A stretch of DNA of 64,000 nucleotides, taken from Cryomorphaceae bacterium (GTDB lineage Bacteria > Bacteroidota > Bacteroidia > Flavobacteriales > Schleiferiaceae). Shown here in pieces: positions 62,926-64,000 of the stretch (within the stretch, counting starts at the first letter, position 1; every line of letters begins with the position of its first letter). Position numbers and translations under genes: made by a program. The notes under the pieces were generated by a model, which worked only from the letters and a program-made list of their open reading frames with translations, did not search any database and had not been told where the DNA came from. The DNA lies in NCBI GenBank assembly GCA_011525035.1, contig WTIZ01000054.1, forward strand, positions 76,307 to 140,306. Direction: 5' to 3'.

Positions 62926-63963
62926 ATGAAAACTAAATTATCAATCTTACTTGTTGCGCTTGCGACTTCGCTATTTGCACAAAATGTACCTTCTGTAGCC
63001 GTATTGGACTTTGATACGCGCGGTTACGATGAAGTAGAACGCCACCAGATCATTCAAAAACTTACACTTGAAATGATTAATATGAGTGGGTATGAAGTGA
63101 TCGATAACTACGACGTTGAATACATTTCTCAGCGCGATGATATCGATTTTACTGGTTGTTTCTCTCGAATCTGTTTGAAGGAACTTGGAGATAAGTTGGA
63201 CGTGGATTTCATTTTGACAGGCTCCATGAACCTGCTAGGTGAAAAAGTAAGTACTACCGTTCGTCTCTTTGATGTTAAGAAAGGTTCGTTTGTCAATAGT
63301 GCAAATAGAAACTATGTCGATGTGCCTAAGAACGACCTTTTAATGGCGGAACTCACATTGAACGACATGATGGGTATTGAAAATGATGCTGAGCTGGTTA
63401 GAAGAGTTACTATTGCGAACGATTACGAGAACATTTTAAACAATCCGTTCGATAGAACCATTGTTGCAGAAGGTCCTCGTATGGGATTCGGCTTTGTTAG
63501 AGGTAAAAACGCTGAAATTCTTGCTAAACCTTACGAAGAGGGTGGTTTCGATATGCAAATTCCGCTTATGTCGCAGTTTGGATACCAATTTGAAAAAGCA
63601 TACATCACTACTGGGAATTGGCAAGCTCTTGCCGAATTGATTCCACTTATAAGTGGCCTAGAATCGAACCGATTTGTACCAAACTTGACTTTATTAAACG
63701 GTCTTAGAAACAACAATACTGGGTGGGAATTTGCCTTTGGTCCAACCATAGATTTTACACGCACCTTGGACGGTCAACTCGACAGTAGAGGGGATATCGC
63801 CATCTCAACAGCTCTCGTATTCTCTGTCGGAAAAACAATTAAGAGTGGGGAAATGAACTTCCCTGTGAACGCCTACTTCATTCCGCCGAAAGACGGTACC
63901 TCGTACCGCTTCGGAATTTCAATGGGGTGGAATGCTTCAGGTAAGAAGCGACTGTTAGATTAA
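62926..63963 (+). CDS. CsgG-like envelope protein with beta-rich C-terminal domain
   Basis: 345 residues with signal peptide MKTKLSILLVALATSLFAQN. Residues 20-140 resemble the N-terminal CsgG/TolB-like fold (VAVLDFDTRGYDEVERHQII, LKELGDKLDVDFILTGSMNL, STTVRLFDVKKGSFVNSANR). The second half has amphipathic strands (GFGFVRGKNAEILA, GWEFAFGPTIDFTRTLD, GTSYRFGISMGWNASGKKRL) compatible with an outer-membrane beta-barrel. There is no lipobox, unlike classical CsgG. The function is unassigned. Confidence 0.75.
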   Translation: MKTKLSILLVALATSLFAQNVPSVAVLDFDTRGYDEVERHQIIQKLTLEMINMSGYEVIDNYDVEYISQRDDIDFTGCFSRICLKELGDKLDVDFILTGSMNLLGEKVSTTVRLFDVKKGSFVNSANRNYVDVPKNDLLMAELTLNDMMGIENDAELVRRVTIANDYENILNNPFDRTIVAEGPRMGFGFVRGKNAEILAKPYEEGGFDMQIPLMSQFGYQFEKAYITTGNWQALAELIPLISGLESNRFVPNLTLLNGLRNNNTGWEFAFGPTIDFTRTLDGQLDSRGDIAISTALVFSVGKTIKSGEMNFPVNAYFIPPKDGTSYRFGISMGWNASGKKRLLD

Positions 63964-64000
63964 CTTTCTAGCTAATTATGTGTTAAACCCGTGTTGGTAC

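Noticed and set aside
1..64000. CRISPR arrays, tRNAs, rRNAs, insertion sequences, prophage or riboswitches
   Set aside because: No regularly spaced repeats, transposase or integrase-like frames, tRNA cloverleaf or conserved riboswitch core was seen on reading the gaps; faint riboswitches cannot be excluded without a covariance search.

Overview
The window is a gene-dense chromosomal segment from a marine-type member of the Bacteroidota. It is most likely a Flavobacteriales bacterium near Cryomorphaceae/Schleiferiaceae, though that rank is a guess. The evidence is T9SS type A and type B C-terminal sorting domains, a DnaE with a fused N-terminal proofreading exonuclease, bacillithiol synthesis (BshC) in a Gram-negative setting, PadR+PspC and PpiC/SurA operons typical of the phylum, DUF5916 and DUF2452 proteins, and TANNTTTG-type -7 promoter boxes in front of several genes. 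No tRNA, rRNA, CRISPR array, insertion sequence or prophage was seen. No stretch over 300 bp lacks a gene; the longest gap (13368-13613) is packed with dyad repeats.

Layout. 1-3944: end of bshC, then guaA and a LysM/periplasmic-binding protein. 3946-6512 (-): an AAA ATPase and its VWA partner. 6593-8238: peroxiredoxin, carotenoid hydroxylase crtZ and a CrtYcd-type lycopene cyclase; a CruF-like carotenoid protein follows at 10254. 10944-13367 (-): a PadR-PspC stress-type operon with a strong palindromic operator. 13614: a CarF/TMEM189-like lipid desaturase. 15779: ettA. 17573-19178: an acyl-CoA dehydrogenase, a tiny DUF2256 zinc-ribbon gene and a TIGR03643 gene. 19310: a 1141-residue T9SS type B protein. 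22834-29368: guaB followed by three periplasmic folding factors (PpiC, SurA-like lipoprotein, SurA) and a MoxR ATPase. 29426-31511: a two-component system. 31508-34279 (-): SDR, flavin-reductase-like and cryptochrome/photolyase genes. 34386-41952: hutH, DUF493, TIGR02757, an ABC ATPase, DUF5916, sucC, pnuC. 41988-43567: SIS isomerase and a WlbA-like dehydrogenase. 43684: dnaE. 48072-53545: two T9SS cargo proteins around thioredoxin. 53614-56374: wlbC-wlbB-wlbD-like sugar genes. 56375-64000: small housekeeping and hypothetical genes, trmH, tandem Crp/Fnr regulators and a CsgG-like protein.

How the parts fit. Three themes recur. (a) Light and pigment: crtZ, crtY, a CruF-like gene, a CarF-like plasmalogen-desaturase homologue, and a divergent photolyase-family flavoprotein with DUF2256/TIGR03643 satellites. 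(b) Envelope biogenesis: PpiC/SurA chaperones, T9SS cargo, PspC, LysM and CsgG-like proteins. (c) Surface polysaccharide: genes for four of the five steps to a UDP-2,3-diacetamido-mannuronic-acid-type sugar, split between two loci about 10 kb apart. The most novel-looking item is the photolyase-SDR-flavin-reductase operon, whose SDR lacks the catalytic tyrosine and whose photolyase appears to lack the canonical proximal tryptophan.
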